Assembly: GCA_050014595.1 (NCBI GenBank)
Contig: JBEKDA010000015.1
Coordinates: 1 to 64,000, forward strand
Length of the DNA stretch: 64,000 bases
Source: PALSA-129 sp050014595
Lineage (GTDB): Bacteria; Acidobacteriota; Terriglobia; Bryobacterales; Bryobacteraceae
Direction: 5' to 3'
Numbering within the stretch: position 1 is the stretch's first letter; each line of letters begins with the position of its first letter. The notes below the pieces were generated by a model. The model searched no databases. It saw nothing but the letters and a program-made list of their open reading frames with translations, and was not told the DNA's origin. A program made the position numbers and the translations under genes. Shown piece after piece: positions 28,359 to 37,348 of the stretch.

Positions 28359-29129
28359 ATGGAATTGGAAAAGACATTGCTGCGGAAGGTGGGGGAGGCG
28401 GTAGAGCGCTTCAAAATGATCCGCGACGGCGACCGGGTGGCGGTGGCGCTCTCGGGAGGGAAAGATTCGGCGACGCTGCTGGGGGTGCTGCTGCTGTTGC
28501 AGAAGCGGGCGCCGATCGATTTTTCAGTGTGCGCATTCACGGTGGAGCAGGGAAAATTTCTGCGGCCCATCGAGCCGCTGGGCGAATACCTGAAAGAACG
28601 CGGGGTGGATTGGACGTACTTCCGGGATGCGCCCTCGATGCGGCTGCTGGAGGAGGAGCCGGAGCATGGGTGCGATTTGTGCAGCCGGTACCGGCGGCGG
28701 GCGGTGTACGAGATCGCGAAAGGGCTGGGCGCGAACGTGATCGCCTTCGGGCACACGGCGGACGATTTCTGCGAAGCGCTGCTGCGCAACACGATGTTCA
28801 CGGGGCGGTTGAGCGCGCTGCCGGCGGTGACCCACTCGCGGAATCGGGATTACCGGCTGATCCGGCCGCTGGTGTTCGTGACGGAGGACATCACGCGGGC
28901 ATATGCGGGACAGATGGGCGTGCCGCTGGTGCCGTGCGGCTGCTCGCAGAAGACCGGGACGGTGCGGCGGGCGCTGCGCGGGATGTTCATGGAGCTGGAG
29001 CGGGAGCATCCGCACCTGAAGGAAAACATTCTGGCGGCGATGGGGAACGTGGACACGGGCCGATTGCTGGATCCGCGGCTGCTGCACCTGGACAAGCGGG
29101 AGCTGCTGCCGATTGTCACGGATCTGTAA
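28359..29129 (+). CDS. ttcA: tRNA 2-thiocytidine biosynthesis protein TtcA
   Basis: Iron-sulfur enzyme that thiolates C32 of certain tRNAs using ATP. The PP-loop SGGKDS is at residues 32-37. Conserved cysteines are in CDLCSRYRR and VPCGCSQK, and AFGHTADDFCEALLRNTMFTG matches TtcA rather than TilS. The length of 256 aa is slightly short but complete. It stands alone between the LytTR operon and the phosphate genes. Confidence 0.9.
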   Translation: MELEKTLLRKVGEAVERFKMIRDGDRVAVALSGGKDSATLLGVLLLLQKRAPIDFSVCAFTVEQGKFLRPIEPLGEYLKERGVDWTYFRDAPSMRLLEEEPEHGCDLCSRYRRRAVYEIAKGLGANVIAFGHTADDFCEALLRNTMFTGRLSALPAVTHSRNRDYRLIRPLVFVTEDITRAYAGQMGVPLVPCGCSQKTGTVRRALRGMFMELEREHPHLKENILAAMGNVDTGRLLDPRLLHLDKRELLPIVTDL

Positions 29130-29136
29130 CCTGAAT

Positions 29137-29165
29137 TTGACCCGATTGTGACAATGCGATTAAGA
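29137..29165 (+). promoter_or_regulatory. Tentative promoter for DUF47-pit operon
   Basis: TTGACC (29137-29142) and TTAAGA (29160-29165) are spaced by 17 nt. A CTGTAAC word at 29124-29130 just upstream recurs before pstS (37292-37298, minus strand) and could be part of a Pho box. Confidence 0.35.
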
Positions 29166-29189
29166 TGGGGTTCTCTCTAGACCCTGCTT

Positions 29190-29804
29190 ATGAGACTGCT
29201 GCCACGCGAAGAGAAGTTTTATCACCTGTTCCTTAAACAAGTTGAACTGATTTCGCAGGCGTCGCGGCTGCTGCTGGCCGGGGTGCAGGCGGGGAACTCG
29301 CGCATGGCGGGCTGCGCCACCGAGATCAGCGTGCTGGAGCGGCAGGCCGACGAGGTGATCCACGAAATCTTCATCCGGCTGAACCAGACGTTCATTACGC
29401 CGATCGACCCGGAGGACATCCACAATCTTTCGTCGGCGCTGGACAACGTGATGGACGGGATTGAAGACACTGCGCACCGGCTGGTGTCGTACCGGATCGA
29501 CCCGATTCCGCCGAACATGATCACGCTGGCGGAGATCGTGGCGGCGTGCGCGCGGGCGCTGCGGAGCGCGTTCGAGGCGCTGGAGAAGGGCAAGCCGCTG
29601 ACGGAGCAGACGATTGAGATCAACCGGCTGGAGAACGACGCGGATCTGATTGGGCGGAGCTCGGTGGTGGACCTGTTCAGCAAAGAGAAGGACCCGATCA
29701 CGCTGATCAAGCTGAAGGAAGTCTACGAATTCTTCGAAAACACCATCGATAGCTGCGAGGACGTGGCGGACGTGCTGCAGAACGTGACGGTGAAGAACAG
29801 TTGA
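29190..29804 (+). CDS. DUF47/PhoU-like regulator of phosphate transport
   Basis: A 204-aa all-helical protein of the DUF47 family, which is related to PhoU and controls Pit-type transporters. Recognisable segments are EEKFYHLFLKQVELISQASRLL, EISVLERQADEVIHEIFIRLNQTFITPID and DNVMDGIEDTAHRL. It lies 55 nt upstream of pit on the same strand, the usual pairing, and probably gates or regulates that transporter. Confidence 0.92.
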   Translation: MRLLPREEKFYHLFLKQVELISQASRLLLAGVQAGNSRMAGCATEISVLERQADEVIHEIFIRLNQTFITPIDPEDIHNLSSALDNVMDGIEDTAHRLVSYRIDPIPPNMITLAEIVAACARALRSAFEALEKGKPLTEQTIEINRLENDADLIGRSSVVDLFSKEKDPITLIKLKEVYEFFENTIDSCEDVADVLQNVTVKNS

Positions 29805-29859
29805 GCGGCTGCGAGCGCGGCGGGGCGCGGGAAGCGCCACGCGGCCCAAACGAAAACCG

Positions 29860-30882
29860 ATGACACCCTGGACACTGGCGTTCGTGATCATTACGATCGC
29901 GCTGATCTTCGACTACATCAACGGGTTTCACGACGCGGCCAATTCGATTGCGACGATTGTGGCGACGCGCGTGCTGACGCCGCTGCAGGCGGTGTTCTGG
30001 GCGGCGTTTTTCAATTTCGCGGCGGCGTTCGTGTTCGGGACGGCGGTGGCGAGGACGGTAGGCAGCGGGTTCGTGAACCTGAGCCTGGTAACGCCGTGGG
30101 TGATTCTGGCGGGCCTGGTGGGGGCGATTGCGTGGGACCTGATCACGTGGTGGTGGGGGCTGCCGACGAGCTCGTCGCACGCGCTGATTGGGGGATACGC
30201 GGGCGCGGCGATGGCGCATGCGGCCTGGACGAAGGGATTCCAGCACGCGATCGACGGGCTGATCATGGGGGAGTGGCCGTTGACGGTGCTGTTTATTTTC
30301 TGCGCGCCGCTGATCGGCATGATTTCGGCGTACGGGTTGATGATCGCGGTGTTCTGGATCTTTCGCCACACCACTCCGGCGAAGATGGACGTGTATTTCC
30401 GCAAGCTGCAGTTGGTGTCGGCCGCAATGTTCAGCTTGTCGCACGGGTCGAACGACGCGCAAAAGACCATGGGATTGATCACCGGGGTGCTGGTGACGTC
30501 GGGATTCCAGAAGAACTTCGACGTCAAGGTGTGGGTGATTATGGCGGCGTACACGGCGATCGCGCTGGGAACGCTGAGCGGCGGATGGCGGATTGTGCGG
30601 ACGATGGGGGGAAGGCTGACGCGGCTGCGGCCACGGAGCGGGTTCTGCGCGGAGACGGGGGCGGCGATCGCGGTATTGCTGGCCACGCGGCTGGGGTTGC
30701 CGGTTTCGACGACGCACGCGATTGCGGGAGCGATTGCGGGAGTGGGAAGCATCCAGCGGATGAAGGCGGTGCGGTGGGGCATGGCGGCCAACATTCTGTG
30801 GGCGTGGGTGATGACGATTCCGGCGACGGCGGCGATCGCCTGGGCGGCGTTCACGGTGCTGCATCTGGTGGGAGGAGTGTAG
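29860..30882 (+). CDS. pit: Low-affinity inorganic phosphate transporter
   Basis: PiT-family transporter (340 aa, about ten membrane helices) that imports metal-phosphate with protons. Both inverted-repeat signatures are present: FDYINGFHDAANSIATIVATR near the N terminus and SHGSNDAQKTMGL in the middle, as well as GLPTSSSHALIGGYAG and LPVSTTHAIAGAIAG. It follows the DUF47 gene in an operon. A high-affinity Pst system lies 1.9 kb downstream on the opposite strand. Confidence 0.95.
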   Translation: MTPWTLAFVIITIALIFDYINGFHDAANSIATIVATRVLTPLQAVFWAAFFNFAAAFVFGTAVARTVGSGFVNLSLVTPWVILAGLVGAIAWDLITWWWGLPTSSSHALIGGYAGAAMAHAAWTKGFQHAIDGLIMGEWPLTVLFIFCAPLIGMISAYGLMIAVFWIFRHTTPAKMDVYFRKLQLVSAAMFSLSHGSNDAQKTMGLITGVLVTSGFQKNFDVKVWVIMAAYTAIALGTLSGGWRIVRTMGGRLTRLRPRSGFCAETGAAIAVLLATRLGLPVSTTHAIAGAIAGVGSIQRMKAVRWGMAANILWAWVMTIPATAAIAWAAFTVLHLVGGV

Positions 30883-30964
30883 GGACTTTCCGGAACCACG
30901 GCGCCGCATCTATGGGTCGTGAAGGTGGTGCGCTCGCAGCCTGGAGCGAGGTACCATCGTCACA

Positions 30965-32692
30965 GTGCTTACCAACTTGCGGGTCAAGAACTTCAAGCGC
31001 CTTGAAGACGTTGAGATCGAACTGGGCAAGACCGTAGTTTTCGTTGGGCCCAACAATTCCGGCAAGACAACTGCCCTACAAGCGCTCGCGTTGTGGGAAG
31101 CTGGTCTCCGGAAGTGGCTGGAGAAGCGTTCCGCCAAGGACACACCCGAGAAGCGGCCCGGTGTGACAATCAATCGGCGCGATCTGATTGCCGTGCCTGT
31201 GCCCGATGCGAATCTGCTGTGGCGAGACTTGCACATCCGGGGGAGCCAAGAACGGGAGGGGGAGAAAGGCACTAGGAATATCCGGATCGACATACTGGTC
31301 TCGGGGGTCACCGACGATAAGTCGTGGGAATGTGGTTTCGAATTCGACTACGCCAATCAAGAATCGTTCTATTGCCGTCCGTTGCGGATGAATGAGGAGC
31401 CCCAACCCGAGCGCATGCCGGTCCCGCTCGTGGCGGCGCCAGTCCGTGTTGCCTTCTTGCCTCCAATGTCTGGAATGGCGGCGACGGAAGACCGCCTCCA
31501 GGACGGAGCCGTCAACGTGCGAATCGGTGAAGGGCGCACTGCGGAGGTCCTCCGCAACCTCTGCTTTGTCATACATTCCGCGGCCGACCAAACCAATTGG
31601 ACAGCGTTGGTCGCCCAAATCAAGAACCTCTTCGGAGTGATCCTGAACCCACCCGAGTTCATCAAGGAGAGGGGACAGATCACCATGTCCTATTCGGAGG
31701 GGAAAACCGAGTTGGACTTAGTCTCCTCTGGGAGGGGTCTCCAACAGACTTTGCTGCTGTTGGCTCACCTTTACACACACCCATCGTCCGTCTTACTACT
31801 CGACGAACCAGATGCCCACCTTGAGATCCTACGGCAGCGGCAGATCTATCGGATCTTGACCGAAACGGCCGAAGCGCAGGGCTGCCAGGTGATTGCCGCG
31901 AGCCACTCTGAAGTACTGCTCAACGAAGCTGCCGAGCGCGACATAGTGGTGGCCTTCGTTGGGAGACCGCATCGCATCGACGATCGTGGCAGCCAGGTGC
32001 TCAAATCGCTGAAAGCTATTGGCTTTGATCAATACTATCAGGCGGAGCAAGTGGGATGGGTCCTTTATCTGGAAGGCTCAACGGATTTGGCGATCCTTCA
32101 GGCATTCGCAGAGTTATTAGACCACCCTGCGAGGCGATGGCTAGAACAGCCGTTTGTCCATTATGTCGCCAATCAACCGTCCAAGGTCAGGGAGCATTTC
32201 TTCGGATTGCGAGAAGCGAAACCCGACTTAGTTGGCATGGCATTATTCGATTCTATTGCACAAGATTTGAATGAGCACGGATCGCTTTTCGAGGTGAAGT
32301 GGCGTCGCTGTGAAATCGAGAACTACCTCTGCTATCCGGAAACACTGCTCGCATATGCGGAACACGTCGAAGGCGAGCCCGGCCCGTTGTTTGTCGAACC
32401 GCTCCGCGATCGCCAGAGGACGGCGATGCAGGAGGCCATTAACGAAGTGTCCGGGGCACTACGGGTTTTGAGCAAGCCCGACCCGTTTGGCCCGGATGTG
32501 AAGGCCAGCGACGAGTTTCTCGCGCCTGTGTTTCAGAGCTATTTTAGTAAGTTAGGACTCCGCAATCTCATGCAAAAGACAGATTACTACGTCCTGGCGA
32601 AGTTTGTTCCCAGAGAGCGAATCGATCCGGAAATCACTGCGAAGCTGGACCTGATTGCCAGGGTTGCCGGCCTGGCACGACCAGTGACGTGA
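30965..32692 (+). CDS. OLD-family ATP-dependent endonuclease (AAA + TOPRIM)
   Basis: A 575-aa protein with an SMC-like ATPase and a C-terminal TOPRIM nuclease. Walker A GPNNSGKT is at 28-35, the signature-like SSGRGLQQTLLLLAHL follows, then Walker B VLLLDEPDAHLE and the switch His in AASHSEVLL. The TOPRIM Glu370 lies in VLYLEGSTDLAIL. Related proteins (P2 Old, GajA of Gabija) act in phage defence or DNA processing. No helicase or reverse transcriptase partner is adjacent, so it looks like a class 1, stand-alone member. It starts at GTG 30965 with TACCAT 7 nt upstream and no Shine-Dalgarno. It interrupts a phosphate-uptake region, and its codon use is visibly less GC-biased than that of its neighbours. 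Confidence 0.9.
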   Translation: MLTNLRVKNFKRLEDVEIELGKTVVFVGPNNSGKTTALQALALWEAGLRKWLEKRSAKDTPEKRPGVTINRRDLIAVPVPDANLLWRDLHIRGSQEREGEKGTRNIRIDILVSGVTDDKSWECGFEFDYANQESFYCRPLRMNEEPQPERMPVPLVAAPVRVAFLPPMSGMAATEDRLQDGAVNVRIGEGRTAEVLRNLCFVIHSAADQTNWTALVAQIKNLFGVILNPPEFIKERGQITMSYSEGKTELDLVSSGRGLQQTLLLLAHLYTHPSSVLLLDEPDAHLEILRQRQIYRILTETAEAQGCQVIAASHSEVLLNEAAERDIVVAFVGRPHRIDDRGSQVLKSLKAIGFDQYYQAEQVGWVLYLEGSTDLAILQAFAELLDHPARRWLEQPFVHYVANQPSKVREHFFGLREAKPDLVGMALFDSIAQDLNEHGSLFEVKWRRCEIENYLCYPETLLAYAEHVEGEPGPLFVEPLRDRQRTAMQEAINEVSGALRVLSKPDPFGPDVKASDEFLAPVFQSYFSKLGLRNLMQKTDYYVLAKFVPRERIDPEITAKLDLIARVAGLARPVT

Positions 32693-32749
32693 GGTCGTTC
32701 GACCAGATTCGCTCGCGGCCGGTTCTTACTCCGAGCGCGCGGCAGGCCC

Positions 32750-33433
32750 TCACTCGCGGGGCATGCTGAGGTCGGTTTCGTCTTCGGCGTGGTGACGCAC
32801 GTCGATGCCCTTCACCAGGAAGACGACGTCTTCGGCGATGTTAGTGGCGTGGTCGCCGATGCGCTCCAGGTTGCGGGCCACAAAGATCAAGTCGACGGCG
32901 GCGGGGACGACGCCGGGATCGCGCTGCATGGTAGCCAGGAGATCGGCATAAACGGCGTCGCGCAAGTTGTCCACCTCGTCGTCGGAGAGGAGCACGGTGC
33001 GAGCCATTTCGGTATCGCCGTTGACGAAGGCGTCCAGGCACTTGAGAAGCATGGATTGCACCAGCGAGGCCATCTTGGGGATGTCCGTCATGGGCTGGAC
33101 GAGGGGATGGTGCATGAGGGAAAGGGAGCGCTCGGCGATGTGCTGGGCGAGGTCGCCGATGCGCTCCAGATCGGTGTTGATTTTGAGCGCGGACGTGAGG
33201 AAGCGAAGATCGCGTGCGACGGGCTGGTTGAGAGCCAGCAGGCGGGTGACGAGGCCGTCGATCTGCATTTCCATGCGGTTGATCGCCGGCTCGTCGCGAA
33301 TGACCTGTTCGGCCAGTTCCTTGTTCTGGTCCACCAGGGAACTGACACTGTGGTGAATGGCGGATTCGACCATGCCGCCCATCTCCAACAACTTGTGATT
33401 CAGCTCCTCGAGCTCGACGCTAAAATGGCGCAA
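32750..33433 (-). CDS. phoU: Phosphate transport regulator PhoU
   Basis: A 227-aa protein made of two three-helix PhoU domains that represses the Pho response and modulates PstSCAB. NTDLERIGDLAQHIAERSL and VARNLERIGDHATNIAEDVVFL are the two metal-binding motifs. A TTG at 33433 is preferred as start: family proteins begin RHFSVELEELNHKLLEMGG, and AGGGAGG lies 7 nt upstream. A GTG at 33469 would add 12 residues. Last gene of the pst operon. Confidence 0.93.
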   Translation of the reverse strand: MRHFSVELEELNHKLLEMGGMVESAIHHSVSSLVDQNKELAEQVIRDEPAINRMEMQIDGLVTRLLALNQPVARDLRFLTSALKINTDLERIGDLAQHIAERSLSLMHHPLVQPMTDIPKMASLVQSMLLKCLDAFVNGDTEMARTVLLSDDEVDNLRDAVYADLLATMQRDPGVVPAAVDLIFVARNLERIGDHATNIAEDVVFLVKGIDVRHHAEDETDLSMPRE

Positions 33434-33573
33434 CTCACTGCCTCCCTTCTCCGGTTGGCGCCTGGACACAACCCTCCCTCACGGTCGGGGCTCGCATGGG
33501 AGCCGCGAGCGTAAGCCAGCGGGGTTCGTCCGGCGAATGTTTCCTTGCGGTCAATGAACCAGCCATTTCGAGT

Positions 33574-34428
33574 TTAACCGAACCTGCCGGTGATGTAGTC
33601 TTCGGTCTCTTTCTTGGCGGGATTGCGGAAGATGACATCGGTGAGGTTGTATTCGATCAATCGGCCCATCAGGAAAAAGCCGGTAAAATCGGCGACGCGG
33701 GCGGCCTGCTGCATGTTGTGGGTGACGATCACCATGGTGCACTGGTCCTTGAGGGTGAACATCAGCTCTTCGATTTTGGCGGTGGCGATGGGGTCGAGGG
33801 CGGAGCAGGGCTCGTCGAGGAGGAGGACTTCAGGATCCACGGCCAAGGCGCGCGCGATGCACAGGCGCTGCTGCTGGCCGCCGGAAAGCGCGTAGGCCGA
33901 CTCGTGGAGCTTGTCCTTGACTTCGTCCCAAAGGGCGGCACGCTGCAAGCTGCGCTCCACTTTGTCGCGCAGGTCGGAACGGGTGGACATCCCATTGATG
34001 CGCAGGCCGTAGGCGACGTTGTCGAAGATGGATTTGGGGAACGGGTTGGGGCGCTGGAAGACCATGCCGACGCGGCGGCGGAGGTTGGTGACATCGACCG
34101 AGGCGACGTCCTCATCATCCAGCAGGATCTGCCCTTCCATGCGGGAATTGCGGATGGTGTCGTTGATGCGGTTGAGGTTCCGCAGGAAAGTGGATTTGCC
34201 GCAGCCGGAAGGGCCGATCAGAGCCGTCACGCGGCTGGTCAACATGTCGAGCGAAACATCGTACAAGGCCTGGAACGTGCCGTAGTAGAAGTTGACGTTG
34301 CTGGCCCGCAGTTTGGGTCCGGGCTGTGGAGTGGGAGGGGGCGACGGAGCCGCTTTTTGACCCTGGTTCTGCTTGGGCTGTGAGGCGAATTCGGGTGCGG
34401 TGCTCATAAATTTCGGAGTGCTAGCCAC
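33574..34428 (-). CDS. pstB: Phosphate ABC transporter ATP-binding protein
   Basis: ATPase of the high-affinity phosphate importer. Walker A GPSGCGKST, Q-loop FQRPNPFPKSI, signature ALSGGQQQRLCIARA, Walker B VLLLDEPCSALDP and switch VTHNMQQA are all present. A 40-residue Pro/Gln-rich N-terminal extension precedes the ABC domain. The GTG at 34428 overlaps pstA by 8 nt; an ATG at 34407 is the alternative start. Confidence 0.95.
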   Translation of the reverse strand: MASTPKFMSTAPEFASQPKQNQGQKAAPSPPPTPQPGPKLRASNVNFYYGTFQALYDVSLDMLTSRVTALIGPSGCGKSTFLRNLNRINDTIRNSRMEGQILLDDEDVASVDVTNLRRRVGMVFQRPNPFPKSIFDNVAYGLRINGMSTRSDLRDKVERSLQRAALWDEVKDKLHESAYALSGGQQQRLCIARALAVDPEVLLLDEPCSALDPIATAKIEELMFTLKDQCTMVIVTHNMQQAARVADFTGFFLMGRLIEYNLTDVIFRNPAKKETEDYITGRFG

Positions 34429-35272
34429 GTGGAACGGAAACCCCCTTTGCCAAAACCAGACGCGCCAGGATATTGGCGGTTAAAACCATCGCGATCAAGA
34501 CGAGGCCGGCGGCCCAGGCCTGCCGGTGCCAGTCGTCGTAAGCAGAAACGGCGCGGAAATAGATCATCACCGGCAGTGAGGCCGTCGGCTGGGTGATGCC
34601 CCCTCCCCAGAATTGATTGTTGAAGGCCGTGAACAGCAGAGGAGCAGACTCGCCCGAGATGCGGGCAATCCCTAGGATCATGCCTGTCAGAATTCCTTTG
34701 CTGCCTGCCGGCACCACGACCGTGGCGACCATTTTCCACTTGCTGGCGCCCAGCGCCAACGCTCCCTCGCGCAGCGAAAGCGGCACTTCGCGCAGGAACT
34801 GCTCGGTCTGGCGGGTCACAATCGGGATCAGCATGACGGCCAGCGCGACCGATCCGGCCAGGCCCGAAAAGCTTTTCAGCGGAACCACCACCAGGCTCCA
34901 GGCCAGAATCCCGACGACAATGGACGGAATGCCGTTTAACAGATCGGCCACGTAGCGCACGGGCGCTCCGAACAGCTTGTCTTCGAATTCCGACAGGTAA
35001 ACGCCGGCGAAAAACCCGATCGGCAACCCGATCACGGCAGCCATGCCGACGATTTTCCCGCTCCCCACAATCGCGTTGGCCATGCCGCCGCCAACCTCGC
35101 CTGTCGGCAGGGGCAGCTTGGTGAAGAAGTTCCAATCGAGCGAGCGCCCTCCGTAGTAAAGCAGGTAACCCAGGATGAGGAAAAGCGTGGAAACCGTCAG
35201 CACGGTGAAGGCGGCCGTCGTCGCCAGCATGACGGCGTTGACGCCCTTCCGCCACATCAAATGCGCGCTCAT
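34421..35272 (-). CDS. pstA: Phosphate ABC transporter permease PstA
   Basis: A 283-aa membrane permease with six helices. The family segments VGGGMANAIVGS, YLSEFEDKLFGAPVRYVADLLNGIPSIVVGI and LREGALALGASKWKMVATVVVPAGSKGILTG (EAA loop contacting PstB) are clear. The ATG overlaps the pstC stop by 4 nt (ATGA). Confidence 0.95.
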   Translation of the reverse strand: MSAHLMWRKGVNAVMLATTAAFTVLTVSTLFLILGYLLYYGGRSLDWNFFTKLPLPTGEVGGGMANAIVGSGKIVGMAAVIGLPIGFFAGVYLSEFEDKLFGAPVRYVADLLNGIPSIVVGILAWSLVVVPLKSFSGLAGSVALAVMLIPIVTRQTEQFLREVPLSLREGALALGASKWKMVATVVVPAGSKGILTGMILGIARISGESAPLLFTAFNNQFWGGGITQPTASLPVMIYFRAVSAYDDWHRQAWAAGLVLIAMVLTANILARLVLAKGVSVPRG

Positions 35273-36228
35273 GGTCGCTTAGAGCCCTTTCGAGTGGTCG
35301 CGATAATCATCAGGCGCGCCGCACCGTTGATTACAATCGTGAGGCCGAATAGCACCAGCCCCAGCTCAACCAGGGCAGCCTGGTATGTCGCCGTGGTTGC
35401 CTCGGAGAATTCGCCCGCGATGACCGCCGCGATGGAATGGCCGGCCGAAAGAAGCGACGCGGTGATCTTCGGGTCGTTGCCGATGACCATGGTGACCGCC
35501 ATGGTCTCGCCCAGCGCGCGTGCGAGGCTGAGGAAGATGGATCCAAGAATGCCCAGCTTGGCGTAAGGAACGACTACTTGCCAGGTAGTCTCCCAGCGCG
35601 TCGCACCCAAGGCCAGCGCGGCTTCGCGCTGTTCCCGCGGAACGGCCAGGAGAGCCTCGCGCGACACTGAGATGATATACGGAACCGTCATGATCGAGAG
35701 AACGATCCCGGCAGTAAGGAATCCGACTCCGTAACTTGGGCCCTTAAACAGAGGAAGGAATCCCAGGGTCGATTTTAGGAACGGCCCACCGTATATCCTC
35801 ATGAGCGGAACCAGGGTGAAGAGCGCAAGCAGACCATAGATGACGCTGGGAATGGCCGCCAGAAGCTCAATCAGAAAGGTCAAAGCGCTCGAGACGCGGG
35901 CAGGCGCCAGCTCCGAAAGGAAGATCGCCGCCCCCAGCCCGAGCGGGACCGAAATGAGGATCGCCACGGCCGAGGTAACGACGGTGCCATAGAGAAAGGG
36001 CAAGGCTCCAAATTCTTCAGTGACGGGGTCCCACACTCTAGAGATCAGGAAACCCCACCCGGACTTGTGCCGGCTTAACGCGGAGGTGTGCCAAAGCTCG
36101 TAGACCAGGACAGCGGTTATGAGCAGAATACTGGCCGCGAACGCGAATACGATCAGACGGGCGATCATGTCGCCCGTCTGTGTTTCCTTGCGGATTGCCG
36201 GTGCTTGCACTGCCGCTGAAGTAGCCAT
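35269..36228 (-). CDS. pstC: Phosphate ABC transporter permease PstC
   Basis: Partner permease of PstA, 319 aa with six membrane helices. Typical segments are GAAIFLSELAPARVSSALTFLIELLAAIPSVIYGLLALF, TAGIVLSIMTVPYIISVSREAL and REAALALGATRWETTWQVVVPYAKLGILGS. ATG 36228 is chosen over the longer frame because it lies 20 nt after the pstS stop and gives the normal N terminus. Confidence 0.95.
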   Translation of the reverse strand: MATSAAVQAPAIRKETQTGDMIARLIVFAFAASILLITAVLVYELWHTSALSRHKSGWGFLISRVWDPVTEEFGALPFLYGTVVTSAVAILISVPLGLGAAIFLSELAPARVSSALTFLIELLAAIPSVIYGLLALFTLVPLMRIYGGPFLKSTLGFLPLFKGPSYGVGFLTAGIVLSIMTVPYIISVSREALLAVPREQREAALALGATRWETTWQVVVPYAKLGILGSIFLSLARALGETMAVTMVIGNDPKITASLLSAGHSIAAVIAGEFSEATTATYQAALVELGLVLFGLTIVINGAARLMIIATTRKGSKRP

Positions 36229-36248
36229 TCTTTCGCAGGTCCCGCCAG

Positions 36249-37274
36249 CTACTGGATCTTCTTGATCTGTGCGATTTCCTTGGCCACCACTTCTTTGGGT
36301 AGCGGGGCGTAGGACAGGCCAGCGGCGAACTTCTGCCCGTCGGCCAGCATCCACGTGAGAAACTCCCTGATGGCCTTGGCTTTGGCGGCATCCGCAATGT
36401 GGGTAGGAACCAGCATCCAGGTGAAGCTCGAGATCGGATAGGCGTTCTTTCCGGGTGCGTTGGTAATCGATACCCGGAAATCCTCCGGCATGTTCTTGGC
36501 AGCGCCCGCCGCGGCATCGGTCACCGTGGCCAAATCGGCTTTCAGAAACGTCCCGGCAGGGTTCTTGACGTACCCGTAGGCCATCTTGGTCTGGACGGCA
36601 TAAATCAGTTCCACGTAACCGATAGAACCGGGGGTCTGCTTCACGAGCCCGGCTACGCCCTCATTGCCCCGGCCCCCCAGGCCGACCGGCCAGTTCACTG
36701 AGGTGTTTGCTCCGACTTTGGCCTTCCAGTCCGGGCTGATTTTGGAGAGGTAGTCAGTCCAGACGAATGTCGTACCGCTGCCCTCACCGCGATGCACCAC
36801 TACAATGTCGTCGCTCGGGAACTTCACGCCGGGATTATCTTTCGCCAGCTTGGGATCATTCCACTTGGTGATCTCTCCCAGAAAAATGCCGGCCAGCGTT
36901 TCAGGCGTGAACCTGAGCTCCTGCGTGACCCCGGGGAGGTTGTAGGTGGGCACAACACCGCCCAAGACGGTGGGAAAGTGCAGCGCCGGCACCTTCAGCT
37001 TCGACATCTGATCCGGGGTCATGGGCATGTCCGACGCCCCGAAATCCACGGTCTCGGCAGTCAATTGCGCGATACCACCGCCCGAGCCGATCGACTGATA
37101 GTTGACCTGAATGGCTGGGTGCAGCTTGTGATACTCGTCGAACCACTTCTGATAAATCACCGCCGGAAAGGTCGCTCCGGCTGCGTTGATCGATTGCGCC
37201 ATCGCGACGGTGGCGCTCCCCATCAGCAGGCCAGCCAAGGCCAGAGATATTCTCTTCATGTTTGTCTTCACCAT
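36249..37274 (-). CDS. pstS: Periplasmic phosphate-binding protein PstS
   Basis: A 341-aa solute-binding protein that captures phosphate for PstCAB. Signal peptide at residues 1-27. Phosphate-site motifs are INAAGATFPAVIYQKW, QSIGSGGGIAQL, DFGASDMPMT and HRGEGSGTTFVWTDYL. The ATG at 37274 has GGGTGAGAAG upstream. A CTGTAAC word at 37292-37298 is shared with the region before the DUF47-pit operon and may be part of a Pho-type operator. Confidence 0.96.
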   Translation of the reverse strand: MVKTNMKRISLALAGLLMGSATVAMAQSINAAGATFPAVIYQKWFDEYHKLHPAIQVNYQSIGSGGGIAQLTAETVDFGASDMPMTPDQMSKLKVPALHFPTVLGGVVPTYNLPGVTQELRFTPETLAGIFLGEITKWNDPKLAKDNPGVKFPSDDIVVVHRGEGSGTTFVWTDYLSKISPDWKAKVGANTSVNWPVGLGGRGNEGVAGLVKQTPGSIGYVELIYAVQTKMAYGYVKNPAGTFLKADLATVTDAAAGAAKNMPEDFRVSITNAPGKNAYPISSFTWMLVPTHIADAAKAKAIREFLTWMLADGQKFAAGLSYAPLPKEVVAKEIAQIKKIQ

Positions 37275-37348
37275 AATCTTCTCACCCGTAAGTTACAGTT
37301 CTGTTAATTTATGTTGCGGTTCCGTGAATTGTTGAGCGGACCCGTGGG

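Noticed and set aside
30965..32692. Gabija or retron system around the OLD nuclease
   Set aside because: No UvrD-like helicase, reverse transcriptase or ncRNA is adjacent; neighbours are phosphate genes.
34404..35255. 283-codon minus-strand frame overlapping pstA in another phase
   Set aside because: pstA in the adjacent phase has full family motifs and membrane helices; this frame is Arg/Gly-rich with none.
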